NCBI GenBank assembly: GCA_034231615.1
Contig: CM067307.1
Span: forward strand, 2,631,647 to 2,695,646
Length of the DNA stretch: 64,000 nt
Source of the DNA: Meghimatium bilineatum
Taxonomy: Eukaryota; Mollusca; Gastropoda; Stylommatophora; Philomycidae
Reading direction: 5' to 3'
Shown: positions 33,228 to 44,477 of the stretch, piece by piece
How positions within the stretch are numbered: position 1 is the stretch's first letter
Layout of the letters: each line of letters begins with the position of its first letter
Position numbers and translations under genes: made by a program
The notes under the pieces: generated by a model
What the model saw: the letters and a program-made list of their open reading frames with translations, nothing else
Database searches by the model: none
Told to the model about the DNA's origin: nothing

Positions 33228-34400
33228 AGCGGAAGTTATAGAGTCACAAATCATGTCGAAGATGACATCATACGGTTGCCTCACCTCAGCGGAAGTTCTA
33301 GAGTCACAAATCATGTCGAAGATGGCATCATACGGTTGTCTCACCTCAGCGGAAGTTCTAGAGTCACAAATCATGTCGAAGATGGCATCATACGGTTGCC
33401 TCACCTCAGCGGAAGTTCTAGAGTCACAAATCATGTCGAAGATGGCATCATACGGTTGTCTCACCTCAGCGGAAGTTCTAGAGTCACAAATCATGTCGAA
33501 GATGGCATCATACGGTTGTCTCACCTCAGCGGAAGTTCTAGAGTCACAAATCATGTCGAAGATGGCATCATACGGTTGTCTCACCTCAGCGGAAGTTCTA
33601 GAGTCACAAATCATGTCGAAGATGGCATCATACGGTTATCTCACCTCAGCGGAAGTTCTAGAGTCACAAATCATGTCGAAGATGGCATCATACGGTTGTC
33701 TCACCTCAGCGGAAGTTATAGAGTCACAAATCATGTCGAAGATGACATCATACGGTTGCCTCACCTCAGCGGAAGTTCTAGAGTCACAAATCATGTCGAA
33801 GATGGCATCATACGGTTGTCTCACCTCAGCGGAAGTTCTAGAGTCACAAATCATGTCGAAGATGGCATCATACGGTTGCCTCACCTCAGCGGAAGTTCTA
33901 GAGTCACAAATCATGTCGAAGATGGCATCATACGGTTGTCTCACCTCAGCGGAAGTTCTAGAGTCACAAATCATGTCGAAGATGGCATCATACGGTTGCC
34001 TCACCTCAGCGGAAGTTCTAGAGTCACAAATCATGTCGAAGATGGCATCATACGGTTGTCTCACCTCAGCGGAAGTTCTAGAGTCACAAATCATGTCGAA
34101 GATGGCATCATACGGTTGTCTCACCTCAGCGGAAGTTCTAGAGTCACAAATCATGTCGAAGATGGCATCATACGGTTGTCTCACCTCAGCGGAAGTTCTA
34201 GAGTCACAAATCATGACGAAGATCGCCTCATACGGTTGCCTCACCTCAGCGGAAGTTCTAGAGTTACAAATCCTGTTGAAGATCGCATCATACGGTTGCC
34301 TCACCTCAGCGGAAGTTCTAGAGTCACAAATCCTGTCGAAGATGGCATCATACGGTTGCCTCACCTCAGCGGAAGTTCTAGTCGCAAATCCTGTCGAAGT
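33228..34400. repeat. 60-bp minisatellite with a 480-bp higher-order repeat, about 19.5 copies
   Basis: The unit contains GAGTCACAAATCATGTCGAA, GATGGCATCATACGGTTGYC and TCACCTCAGCGGAAGTTCTA. Units are aligned to the base over 1.14 kb. The combination GTTATA plus GATGACA marks the block starts at 33241 and 33721, 480 bp (8 units) apart. Because 60 is divisible by 3, plus-strand ORFs of 449 and 420 codons and minus-strand ORFs of 257 and 176 codons arise. Their mutual overlap argues against any being a gene. The last three units are divergent and look more ancestral (ACAAATCCTGTCGAAG). Confidence 0.95.
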
Positions 34401-35739
34401 ATGCATCATACGTTTGCCTCACCTCAGCAATCAATTTGCACATGCGTCCTCCACAGTCCAAGTAATTCTGCAGATCGACGAATTTTAGATCAAATGGTCA
34501 GGAACCGGCTGCACAACGCTAGGTCTTTGAGCTTGTAGACCCTACAGAGGTCCTGTTCGTAAGGGCCGGTATCGCCAGAACCTATTGCAGTTGACGAACG
34601 AGCATCGTCAATAGACCGTTGAGAATGATTGGAGACGGGTTCGCTTTAGCATAAGTCTGAACGTATGGCAAGGTTCAAACATTAATTTTGTGAAATAAAA
34701 TGTTGGCACACGTTTGAAATAATGTTGCGTTTCTTTCTTTCTTGTTTTTTGTGTGTGTGTGAAAAGTATATGTGTACAATCTACAATCTATGTCTGCAGT
34801 ATGTTTGAAATTATTGTATTTATGTTATGGACATAATCTATTTGCTTATGTCTTGATGTGTTTCTTACACTTTACGGAGTCTAGATAGCGTGGCGTTGCG
34901 ACAATCAAAGCATGTGAACTTTATTCGTAGGCGTCATTGGTCGACGCGAGGAGTGCGGACCTTACAGGGTGGCACATTACATGGAAGAGTGACACCACAA
35001 TATTACTGTCTATGATTGTATGCCACTCTATGAAATTACTCCTATACATTATTTCTGCCTAGCGACAGGGATTCATTATTCAAATATAAAAATATATCAG
35101 TTCTGTTAGTTATAAAAACGCAAATGTGTTATAGTTTTGTGATTATAATAACTTCTCCAGAGGATAACATTATCCTAATAAAAGAAACGAACACATCTAA
35201 TGATTAGTTTTGTTGGTTTCTATGTACTAAAGTGTGACAAGTTTTACCGAAATAACTGTCCGATTTAAATATTTTCAACAATTCACAGATTATTTCACGA
35301 AATACGAAATTTATAAATGAACGGATTGGGTACAGTTTCGCACAATTAGCAAGCTGACCTCGAACTTACAATATTGTTTGTTTTGTTTTGCTTGTGTAAA
35401 GTAAACGTCATTATTATCTATTGGGGTATAGTTTGTGACAAGGCAGCGCATCTGCATTTTTTTTTAGCTTCAAGGAAAAGCTTTGGCAATTTTTTCTAGC
35501 GACCTTTTTATAGACAAGTTGAATTTGACTATCCCAGTAATTTTTTTTGTTGTCACCTATTTTTAGAAGTCGAAGCGCCTTGTCCCTTGTTATTAGGACT
35601 GTACCCTGAATTATCTAAATATAACTGTCTCTCGCCTCTGACATTGTCCACAAATAATACTTTTCCGTGTATGAATTCTTGATTCTCAGACATTATTTTT
35701 TTTTAAATTTGTGTGATACAGCAAATATATGCACGCGTA
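34401..35739. other. Unassigned AT-rich DNA
   Basis: No recognisable gene or repeat. Contains a short GT tract near 34750. Confidence 0.45.
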
Positions 35740-36390
35740 TACATGCTGTGTGTATAAATGATGTGTGTATAAATGATGTGTGTATACATGATGTGTGTAT
35801 AAATGATGTGTGTATAAATGATGTGTGTATAAATGATGTGTATAAATGATGTGTGTATAAATGATGTGTGTATAAATGATGTGTGTATAAATGATGTGTG
35901 TATAAATGATGTGTGTATAAATGATGTGTGTATACATGCTGTGTGTATAAATGATGTGCGTATAAATGATGTTTGTATACATGATGTGTGTATAAATGAT
36001 GTGTGTATACATGCTGTGTGTATAAATGATGTGCGTATAAATGATGTGTGTATAAATGATGTGTGTATAAATGATGTGTGTATAAATGATGTGTGTATAA
36101 AAATGTGCGTATAAATGATGTGTGTATAAATGATGTGTGTATAAATGATGTGTGTATACATGCTGTGTGTATAAATGATGTGCGTATAAATGATGTGCGT
36201 ATAAATGATGTGCGTATAAATGATGTGTGTATAAATGATGTGCGTATAAATGATGTGCGTATAAATGATGTGCGTATAAATGATGTGTGTATAAATGATG
36301 TGTGTATAAATGATGTGCATATAAATGATGTGCGTATAAATGATGTGTGTATAAATTATGTGCGATAAATGATGTGCGTATAAATGACAC
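35740..36390. repeat. 15-bp minisatellite, about 43 copies
   Basis: The unit is TGTGTATAAATGATG with TGCG, TACATGATG and TACATGCTG variants. Frames stay open on both strands (up to 237 codons) as a by-product of the 15-bp period. Confidence 0.95.
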
Positions 36391-36674
36391 ACCTAACAAA
36401 CACGTTCAAGGTTTTGAGTTTCGTTTTTCAGTAAATACGAGAAACTGAAATGTGATATTATAAGTCGTGACGTGAGATCCATTAAATTCAATTCAAAGAA
36501 GAAATATTACACAAGGTATCCCGTTTACCATCACATATTAGTCAGTAGTTTTTATAGAACATAGTAATTGCCCAAGAATTAGTTTCAGGTTGTTCAATAA
36601 TGATAATGAATAACATGTGTTCATGTAGTGATTATGTCATTTATCTGTGTAATAAATATTTTATGGCGGGAGGG

Positions 36675-37857
36675 GGTGACACCATGTTTTACTGCACTGT
36701 GTGACACTGAAACCAACCCTAGTAACACCATATTTTACCTCAGAGGGTGACACCAACCCTAGTAACACCATATTTTAACGCACTGGGTGACACCTACCTT
36801 AGTGAAATCATGTTTTACCGCACTGGGTTACACCAACCCTAGTAACACCATATTTTATCGCACTGGGTGACACCAACCTTAGTGAAATCATATTTTATCG
36901 CACTGGGTGACACCAACCCTAGTAACACCATATTTTACCGCACTGGGTGACACCAACCTTGGTGAAACCATGTTTTAACGCACTGGATGACACCAATCCT
37001 AGTGACACTATATTTTACCGCACTGGGTGACATCAACCTTAGTGAAACCATGTTTTACTGCACTGGGTGACACCAACCCTAGTGCCAGCATATTTTACTG
37101 CACTGGGTAATATCAACCTTAGTGACACCATGTATTACCGCACTGGATGACACCAATCCTAATGACACTATATATTTACCGCACTGGGTGACATCAGCCT
37201 TAGTGAATCCATATTTTACCGCACTGGGTGACACGAACCCTAGTAACACCATATTTTACCGCACTGGGTTACACCAACCCTAGTAACACCATATTCTATC
37301 GCACTGGGTGACACCAACCTTAGTGCCACCATATTTTACCGCAATGGGTGACACCAACCTTAGTGACACCATGTTTTACTGCACTGGATGACACCAACCC
37401 TAGTAACACCATGTATTACCGCACTAGGTGACACCAACCCTAGTGACACCATATTTTACCGCACTGAGTGACACCAATCTTAGTTAAACCATGTTTTACT
37501 GCACTGGATGACACCAACCCTAGTAACACCATGTATTACCGCACTAGGTGACACCAACCCTAGTGACACCATATTTTACCGCACTGAGTGACACCAATCT
37601 TAGTTAAACCATGTTTTACTGCACTGGGTGACACCAACCCTAGTGACATCATGTTTTACTGCACTGGGTGACACCAACCTTAGTGACACTATGTTTAGCC
37701 TAACTCGATGATACCAACCCTAGTGACACCATGTTTTCTTGCACTGGGTGACACATATCCTAGTAACACCATGTTTTCCTGCACTGGGTGACACCAACCT
37801 TAGTGACACCATGTTTCACTGCACTAGGTGATACCAACCCTAGTGATACCTCTGATT
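36675..37857. repeat. 40-bp minisatellite, about 29 copies, with an exact 120-bp duplication
   Basis: The unit contains TGACACCAACCTTAGTGACA, then CCATGTTTTACCGCACTGGG. Heterogeneous, but the 120 bp at 37381-37500 are repeated almost exactly at 37501-37620. Confidence 0.93.
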
Positions 37858-38024
37858 TTATTTACAATTGATTAATAATGTTGATATTTTATTTTTAATA
37901 TCAAGAAAAGTCTTGACTGTAGTTTAATCATTAATTTGTTTATTGATCTCAAACTTGCAGTAATTCATTTGTAATCACCGTCTTAAGTAAGGAAAGTCAA
38001 GTAACACATAACATTTATTCATGC

Positions 38025-38290
38025 CGTCGGGGTGTCAGATGTTAACGATATCACATTTCAGTGGCTCTTCTATATGAGGCCGGTAGCCATCTCCTCTTCC
38101 TCACAGTCTTTACTTCTCGGAATTATGTGCTACCCATTTAAGGCTGGGTCGACCCTGGAGCCGTTGCGATCTGAAAAACATTTCCGCTTCAACTGGGGAA
38201 TGAGCCGTGGACCACTCATATGCGAAGCCAGTGTGTTAAGCACTGCGAAAGGCGGTACCTTCAGCTTAAGTATACAATGATGAATCCCCA
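38025..38290 (-). mobile_element. tRNA-derived SINE candidate
   Basis: Read on the minus strand it starts GCCTTTCGCAGTGCTTAACA, has an A-box-like and anticodon-arm-like stretch and GGCTCATTCCCC in the B-box position. The body GGGTCGACCCAGCCTTAAAT follows, and AGGAAGAGGAGATGGC later. The organisation resembles tRNA-derived SINEs reported from molluscs. That assignment is from memory and uncertain. Confidence 0.55.
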
Positions 38291-38394
38291 CAGCTCTCTT
38301 ACTCTAGCACATGTACCATTGTTGTTGTTGACTTTCTGCTGTTAGACGATGTTACACGTACATATTTTGTCCTTATATTCTCGTTATTTGTCTT

Positions 38395-38640
38395 TCTATT
38401 CTTCTTCAACCATTCTCAAACTCCTGCAGATTACCGGATGTAATCCGGAGAACGTAATACCCTGAGACATGGTTTATACTTAGCTGTGATATCTGCGCCT
38501 TTTGGTCTGACAAATTCGACCTCAGCACAGCTTCTTGGCCAATTTTACCCATTATGACAAATAACCAAAAAAATTCCTTATTCGCTTCTTACGATGTGCA
38601 TGGAACGTAACAGTATCGTTAATGTTTGCTTTACTTTATT
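38395..38640 (+). repeat. Interspersed SINE-like repeat, copy 3 (family H), running into the 44-bp array
   Basis: Matches 18752-19012 (CATTCTCAAACTCCTGCAGA, then GGATGTAATCCGGAGAACG, TGTGATATCTGCGCCTTTTG, CTTACGATGTGCATGGAACG). Its 3' end GTAACAGTATCGTTAATGTTTGCTTTACTTT merges without a boundary into the 44-bp minisatellite. Confidence 0.8.
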
Positions 38641-40735
38641 GCCCCGGCAGGAAAGAGTGTCACCTATCTTTGCTCTACTTTCTGGCCCTGACAGGTAAGA
38701 GTATCGCTAATCTGTGCTCTACTTTCTGGCCCTGACAGGTAAGAGTGTTCCTAGTCTTTTCTCTACTTTCTGGCCCTGACAGGTAAGAGTGTCACCGATC
38801 TTTCCTTTACTTTCTGGCCCTGACAGTTAAGAGTGTCACTACCATTTGCACTACTTTCTGGCCCTGACAGTTAAGAGCGTCGCTAATATTTGCTCTACTT
38901 TCTGGCCCTGACATGTAAGAGTGTCACTAATATTTGCTCTACTTTCTGGCCCTGACAGGTAAGAGTGTCACCGATCTTTCCTTTACTTTCTGGCCCTGAC
39001 AGTTAAGAGTGTCACTACCATTTGCACTACTTTCTGGCCCTGACAGTTAAGAGCGTCGCTAATATTTGCTCTACTTTCTGGCCCTGACATGTAAGAGTGT
39101 CGCTAATCTTTGCTCTACTTTCTGGCCCTGACAGGTAAGAGTGTCACTACTCTTTGTACTACTTTTTGGCCCTGACAGGTAAGAGTGTCATTAATCTTTG
39201 CTCTACTTTCTGGCCCTGACAGGTAAGAGTGTCACTAATCTTTGCTCTACTTTCTGGCCCTGACAGGTAAGAGTGTCGCTAACCACTGCTCTACTATCTG
39301 GCCCTGACAGGTACGAGTGTCGCTAGTCTATGCTCTACTTTCTGACCCTGACGGTGAGAGTGTCACCGATCTTTGTTTTACTTTCTGGCCCTGACATGAA
39401 AGTGTGTCGCTAATCTTAGCTCTACATTATGGCCCTGACAGGTAAGAGTGTCACTCATATTTGATCTATTTTCTTGCCATGACAGGTAAGAGTGTCATCG
39501 ATCTTTGCTTTACTTTCTGGCTATAAAAGGTAAGAGTGTCACTACTCTTTGAACAACGTTCTGGCCCTGACTGGTAAGAATGTCGCTAATCTTTGCTCTA
39601 CTTTCTGGCCCTGACAGGTAGGAGTGTTCCTAATCATTGCTCTACTTTCTGACCTAGACAGGTAAGAGTGTCACTAATATTTGCTCCACTTTTTGGCCCT
39701 GACAGGTAAGAGTGTCGCTAATCTTTGCTCTACTTTCTGGCCCTGACAGGTAAGAGTGTCGATAATCTGTGCTCTACTTTCTGGCCCTGACAGGTAAGAG
39801 TGTCGCTAATCTTTGCTCTACTTTCTGGCCCTGACAGGTAAGAGTGTCACTAATATTTGCTTTACTTTCTGGCCCTGACATGTAAGAGTGTCGCTAATCT
39901 TTGCTCTACTTTCTGGCCCTGACATGTAAGAGTGTCACTAATCTTTTCTCTACTTTCCGGCCCTGACAGGTAAGAGTGTCACCGTTCTTTGCTTTACTTT
40001 CTGGCCCTGACAGGTAAGAGTGTCACCGTTCTTTGCTTTACTTTCTGGCCCTGACAGGTAAGAGTGTCACCGTTCTTTGCTTTACTTTCTGGCCCTGACA
40101 GGCAAGAGTGTCGCTAATCTTTGCTCTAATTTCTAGCCCTGACAGGTAAGAGTGTCACCGTTCTTTGCTTTACTTTCTGGCCCTGACAGGCAAGAGTGTC
40201 GCTAATCTTTGCTCTACTTTCTGGCCCTGACAGGTAAGAGTGTCGATAATCTGTGCTCTACTTTCTGGCCCTGACAGGTAAGAGTGTCGCTAATCTTTGC
40301 TCTACTTTCTGGCCCTGACAGGTAAGAGTGTCACTAATATTTGCTTTACTTTCTGGCCCTGACATGTAAGAGTGTCGCTAATCTTTGCTCTACTTTCTGG
40401 CCCTGACATGTAAGAGTGTCACTAATCTTTTCTCTACTTTCCGGCCCTGACAGGTAAGAGTGTCACCGTTCTTTGCTTTACTTTCTGGCCCTGACAGGTA
40501 AGAGTGTCACCGTTCTTTGCTTTACTTTCTGGCCGTGACATGTAAGAGTGTCACCGTTCTTTGCTTTACTTTCTGGCCCTGACAGGCAAGAGTGTCGCTA
40601 ATCTTTGCTCTAATTTCTAGCCCTGACAGGTAAGAGTGTCACCGTTCTTTGCTTTACTTTCTGGCCCTGACAGGTAAGAGTGTCGCTAATTGCTCTATTT
40701 TCTGAACGCTTTTGATAATAGTGTCTCTGTTCTCT
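38641..40735. repeat. 44-bp minisatellite, about 47 copies, with 176- and 484-bp higher-order repeats
   Basis: The unit contains TTTGCTCTACTTTCTGGCCC, TGACAGGTAAGAGTGTCRCT and AATC. A marker variant GATAATCTGT occurs at 39761 and 40245 (484 bp, 11 units), and the following units match variant by variant. GTCACCGATCTTTCC occurs at 38791 and 38967 (176 bp, 4 units). Confidence 0.95.
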
Positions 40736-40789
40736 GTTCTACTTACCGCGTGTTTTGCAGGTAAGTGTGCTTCCAATCTTTGATTTGCA

Positions 40790-41517
40790 GCCTCGGTGGT
40801 CCTTTTGTTGTTCATGCCTTGTAATTGTGTGCCCCACCTACTTAGTTAGTTTGTCGTCGGATCATCATCACTGCAAACTGGACACATCCATAGTTGCTCC
40901 GATCTCTCCTTGAGTGTATCCGCCATTACACTTCTGCTGACAGCACCGGTCCTTATCTGGTTGATCATCATTCTTCTGCGCCCTCCAAAATGTTCACCTC
41001 TAGCAACACCGCATTTAAATCCCAGATCTTGAATCCTGGCCATTCAAAAGGTATCATCATCCACATTAGTCTCACTCTTGCGTGTTATAACTCTTAAGGA
41101 GCTCAAAACGTCAGCGCGATCCATTGCCCCATCGCCCTGTGCCCAAATCGCACACGGTGCCAGTTGATCCGCTCTTTCATTGCCTCGAACGCCCACATGT
41201 CTCCGCACGAAAATAAATGTAACCACTTTCAAGCTCGCCTTTCTCAAGGCCTCAATCCACTGTTTGCGAACGAGACCCACCTGTACCTTCTTAATCATAC
41301 TCATAGAGTCACTCAAGATGCAGACCTGCGTTACATTCTGTGTGCGTAGCCACTCAAATGCCTTGGTCACCGCCATAGTCTCCATGGTCATATTACTCGT
41401 AGTGACCGCAAAGGCACCACTCTCTTCCTTGGTCGTTTTACCTGCGCACTTAGCTGTAAAGACCCAAGCACTTCGAACATGCCTAATTACAGATCCATCA
41501 GTGTATATAATCACATC
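40790..41517 (-). pseudogene. RT-RNase H LINE (family C), copy 2, RNase H and C-terminal half
   Basis: Continuation of the LINE at 44478-45990 after a plus-strand insertion. On the minus strand it reads DVIIYTDGSVIR (catalytic Asp), ETMAVTKAFEWL (Glu), CILSDSMSMIKK (Asp) and VGVRGNERADQLA (Asp), so the RNase H acidic residues are all present. A frame change then leads to RMMINQIRTGAVSRSV and the C-terminal LWMCPVCSDDD, a two-cysteine motif near the stop at 40846. The insertion cuts between DVII and YTDGS. Confidence 0.88.
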
Positions 41518-44466
41518 AGTGACAATACAAGACAAACACGGAAAGATACTCAATGAAACAACAGATATAGTGAAAAGATGGACAGAGTATTGCAAGGAGC
41601 TGTATAACTGCAAGTGTAATCCTGACTACACGATATTACAGAATTCTGGACTAAACAACAGAGAAATAGGAAATGCAGAAATTCTAGTAGATGAAATAAA
41701 AGAGGCCATACGAACATTGAAAGGAGGGAAGTCACCTGGTGTAGACAACATTCCAGCAGAATTGTTGAAATACGGGGGCATTAATGTGGTAAATATTATG
41801 ACCAAAATATGCCATAATATATGGAACACAAAACAATGGCCCACTGATTGGACACAATCACTAATAATACCAATTCCCAAGAAAGGAAATTTGAAAGTGT
41901 GTACAAATTACAGAACAATTAGCCTTATAAAACACCCCAGTAATGTGATGATCAAAATACTTCTTAACATAATAAAACACAAATCGGAAGAAATAATTGC
42001 AGAAGAAAAAGCTGGCTTCAGAGCAAACAGAAGCACTGTTGAACAAATATTTAACATCCGAACACTAATCGAAAACATATTCAGCACCAACGTGATCTAT
42101 ACCACAAATTCATTGACTTTACAAAGGCCTTTGATCGTGTTTGGCATGATGGTCTGTGGCACAAACTGAGGAAATTTAATTTTGACACCACAATTATAGA
42201 CATTATTGAAGCTCTGTACGAAAATGCAAATAGTGCTGTCTTGTCACACAATAAAATTGGAGAGTTCTTCAAAACAACTGTGGGAGTGCGACAGGGATGC
42301 ATAATGTCCCCAGTACTTGTTAACATATACTTAGAGCACATCATACAAGAGACATTACATGACTACTAGGGGTGCAAAGGGAACGCATTGCTCTAGGCTG
42401 ACCCAGAGTTAGCAGATAACCAAGATCCCAAATGTACCTCCACGCGGTGCACCCTGGAAACAGAAATACAGCAGCTCAAGCTGATTCTGGCCAAATCATT
42501 TGGGGATCGTGTCCGAGAATGTGGAGGTAGCAGATGGAAAGAGATTTGCCTGCACAAGAGACAGACATATCTTCGACACCACCAGCATCACCACATATAG
42601 CGACACTGTCGACATACAGTGAAGCTAGTCAGTCCAGTCCGAACATTTGAGGGGCGGCCAATGTAAAATGCACGTAAAGGTAGATGCATGGCGAGAGACA
42701 TAGATTTCATACCGAGTACAATGAAACAATGAAAGGGCAGAACAGCGCTAGAGGACAGCGCGAACTGCAAATAGAAAGTGAAAAGTCCCTAGGAAAAGGG
42801 GAACTACAAGCTCCGTCAGCTCGAGACGAGTTTCTAGTTACCTGTGTTCCTTACAGGCAGAGACCCAGACCCATTCATTGACGTTTGGTAAAGCAAGGAG
42901 ACCTAATCCAACTCTTATGTCGAGCCTTCCTAAACCGGAAATATGCCCGCGAAGAGAAAGGGTTCCGTACTCGATGCGCTCAGGCACAAAAGGGGCAACG
43001 ATTTCGCCCTGGCCCAACTCTACTGTCAGGTTTTCCTACACCGGAAATACACTTGAAGAGAGAAAGGATTCAGTACCTGATGGGCTCAGGCGCTATTGGC
43101 ACAAGGACGCTCAGCTCGAGAACGCCTTGCTCTCAAACGCGTGGTGTGAGACTCGAACTTGGACAAGGGGTACACGATGTCGGTGAATGACACCTCGGCT
43201 AAGAGGGTGAAAGAGCCAGGGTCCAACTCCTCTGTTGAGTTCTTCCCCTTAAGGAACCAGGCTCACGGATGAGAAACGGTTCAGTACCCAATGGGCACAG
43301 GCACAGCACGTCCAATTACACGAGGCAAGTTCATAGACAGTGGAACACCTCGTTCGAGTCAGACGAGAGCAATAAAATCGTCTGGGCGAAGAGTCTTCAC
43401 TATGCGTGCCTGGAGACAGATATAGAGGCTGTCACAGGCTAAGGGTAGCCCACCCGAATTGTTAAGGCATGCCGAAATCGGATGTGCTAGGCCTACAAGG
43501 CGCATAACGGTGGCACAACGTAATCACGCTCCCGGCGGAAATCGCACGGATATCCGTGATGGTTACAATGGAGCGAACGAAAAACAAACAAACAACACAT
43601 GACTACAACACGTCTATATCGATCTGAGGTCGCCCTATTTGCAACTTGCGTTTCGCTGATGATATTGATATTATAGCTGGGCAAGAACAATCATTGCAAG
43701 AATTAACATCAAAGTTAGAAAAAGTTACCAGCAAGTACGGAATGGAAATCAATTCAGATAAGAGCAAAATCTTGGTAAACAGCAGAGACACAGAAAACCA
43801 GACTAATATCATGATGAATGGACATACGCTTGAAGAGGTGAATACCTTCAAATACCTCGGATCTAGTATATGCAGCGATGGTAAATGCAAAGCAGAACAA
43901 AAAATAAGGCTGGAGATGGCTTTAGCGTTCTTGTCAAGGCTAACTGTGATTTGGAAAAGCAACATCAGTGTTGGAGTGAAAATCAAACTGTATAGATCGC
44001 TGGTGCTTTCCGTTGTGTTGTATGGTTGTGAGAGTTGGACACTCACTGCGGATATGGAGCGAAGATTACAGGCTTTCGAGTATAAATGCTACAGAAAAAT
44101 TCTACGAATTTCCTATAGGGAACATAAGACCAATGTGTGCGTAAGAAATAAAGTAGGGATGTGTGCAGGTGTCCAGGAGCCATTGCTTTCAATAGTGAAA
44201 CGACGAAAACTAGCATGGTTCGGACATGTATGCAGGCACGATTCCTTGTCAAAAGCAATACTGCAGGGAACTGTCGAGGGTGGAAGAAGCAGATGAGGTC
44301 AAATAAAGACATGGACAGACAACATCAAGGAATGGACAGGACTAGATATTTCCACACTCATCCGCATTGCTGAGGATAGAATTCGCTGGACGACTCTGTG
44401 TGCTGAAGCATCCAATGTGGCACCCCTACGACCCTGAAGGGTTATGGGTTATTGATTGATTGATTG
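41518..44466 (+). mobile_element. 5'-truncated LINE (family B) inserted in LINE C copy 2
   Basis: Flanked by ATAATCACATC at 41507-41517 and 44467-44477, an 11-bp target duplication. The 3' tail is (ATTG)n. It starts in the RT fingers: NILNETTDIVKRW-type, GKSPGVDNIPAELLKYG, WTQSLIIPIPKKGN, CTNYRTISLI, EKAGFRANRSTVEQI. A frameshift near 42110 leads to FIDFTKAFDRVWHDG and VGVRQGCIMSPVL. The insertion at 42367-43596 interrupts it, and it then continues NLRFADDIDIIAGQEQSLQE, FKYLGSSICSDGKC, SVVLYGCESWTLTADMERRL and RKLAWFGHVCRHDSLSKA to VAPLRP. Motif C (FADD) is intact. Pieces of 329 codons (41180-42169, start outside the LINE) and 216 codons (43646-44296) remain open. Confidence 0.92.
42367..43596 (+). 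mobile_element. Unidentified 1.23-kb retroposon inside LINE B
   Basis: Bounded by ACATGACTAC at 42357-42366 and 43597-43606, a 10-bp target duplication. It ends in an A-rich (AAAC)n tail (AAAAACAAACAAACAAC), so it was copied from RNA in the plus orientation. It looks more GC-rich than its surroundings. Inside are three imperfect copies of an 80-110-bp module (near 42907-42992, 43015-43100, 43219-43305) sharing TCCAACTC, a CCTTCCTAAACCGGAAATA-like part, AGAGAAAGG-TTC-GTAC and GCTCAGGC. The corresponding peptides are similar (IQLLCRAFLNRKYAREEKGF, RVQLLC-VLPLKEPGSRM). An ORF of 101 codons (42885-43190) spans two modules. I do not recognise the protein. Confidence 0.8.
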
Positions 44467-44477
44467 ATAATCACATC

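Noticed and set aside
33139..34538. Overlapping ORFs of 449 and 420 codons (plus) and 257 and 176 codons (minus) as protein genes
   Set aside because: They coincide with the 60-bp tandem array. A unit divisible by 3 without stops opens several frames at once, and there is no independent coding signal.
35686..36399. 237-codon His/Tyr-rich ORF as a metal-binding protein
   Set aside because: By-product of the 15-bp TGTGTATAAATGATG array; the other frames are equally open.
41044..41613. 189-codon minus-strand ORF with a hydrophobic N-terminus as a secreted RNase H
   Set aside because: The apparent signal-like start is antisense LINE B sequence beyond the insertion point. Only the part below 41517 is RNase H.
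41180..42169. 329-codon plus-strand ORF as one complete gene starting at 41180
   Set aside because: Its first ~110 codons are antisense to the RNase H of LINE C. Real LINE B coding begins after the target duplication at 41518.
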